Source: Topomyia yanbarensis
Taxonomy: Eukaryota; Arthropoda; Insecta; Diptera; Culicidae
Assembly (NCBI RefSeq): GCF_030247195.1
Contig: NC_080672.1
Span: 5,456,001-5,520,000, forward strand
Direction: 5' to 3'
Length of the DNA stretch: 64,000 nucleotides
Positions 63,910 to 64,000 of the stretch are shown piece after piece. The notes under the pieces were generated by a model, which saw nothing but the letters and a program-made list of their open reading frames with translations, ran no database searches and was not told the DNA's origin. Position 1 is the stretch's first letter. Each line of letters begins with the position of its first letter. A program made the position numbers and the translations under genes.

Positions 63910-64000
63910 TGTTTTAATCCACCTAGAGGTGCAATTATGCCTTTCTCATTTCTCCAAACTATGATTTAATGGCTGGTTCGTACAATATAACATTATGGAA
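63910..64000 (-). repeat. GCCTTTCTCAT interspersed repeat, copy F (end only, cut by window edge)
   Basis: GTTTTAATCCACCTAGAGGT and GCAATTATGCCTTTCTCATT are the reverse complement of the 3' end in copies D and E. The copy continues past the window. Confidence 0.7.

Overview
The window is eukaryotic nuclear DNA, AT-rich, with one protein-coding gene stretched over most of it and very dense transposon debris. The transposon mix points to a culicine, Aedes-like mosquito: Jockey-type LINE ORF1 remnants, TA-target and 8-bp-target MITEs, and the interspersed repeat whose ends read GCCTTTCTCAT / ATGAGAAAGGC. The species assignment is inference.

The main gene is on the + strand. A probable 5' UTR (about 15.84-17.55 kb) leads to coding exon 1 (17556-17665). 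A 41.6-kb intron follows, then exons 2-5 (59271-59363, 59569-59795, 59854-60000, 60135-60218). All splice phases agree and give 220 residues of an N-terminal Rab-effector module: a basic helix, a cysteine-rich FYVE-like zinc finger, then a W-containing helix, as in Slp/Slac2 (MyRIP/melanophilin) and rabphilin proteins. The gene runs off the right side. Inside intron 1 a second coding first exon (31611-31711) encodes a membrane-anchor segment and ends in the same splice phase as exon 1, so it could be an alternative, membrane-tethered start of the same gene. A short single-pass membrane-protein ORF lies antisense in the intron (51988-52311).

The rest is layered mobile DNA. Clear units, many with target-site duplications (TSDs) readable from the sequence, are: hAT-type elements at 4105-4509, 5227-5716, 17917-21658 (with 19447-19933 and 20679-20975 nested inside), 21903-22092, 24922-26583 and 53613-53846; TA-target elements at 5777-6164, 7030-7275, 14240-15148, 24097-24842, 32087-33808, 50431-51383 and 60442-60852; a TTAA-target piggyBac-like unit at 25563-26059; and long inverted-repeat units at 37951-39299 and 49212-49822. 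Two LINE copies (about 4.73-6.57 kb on -, and 47.99-48.98 kb on +) both go from ORF1 straight to the 3' UTR with no ORF2. This looks like a non-autonomous ORF1-only family.

A 2.4-kb array of a 9-bp unit (55089-57458), in blocks of CTGAATGAG, CTGAGTGAA and CTGAGCGAA, lies 1.8 kb upstream of exon 2. The long ORFs across it are a by-product of the 9-bp period and are not genes.
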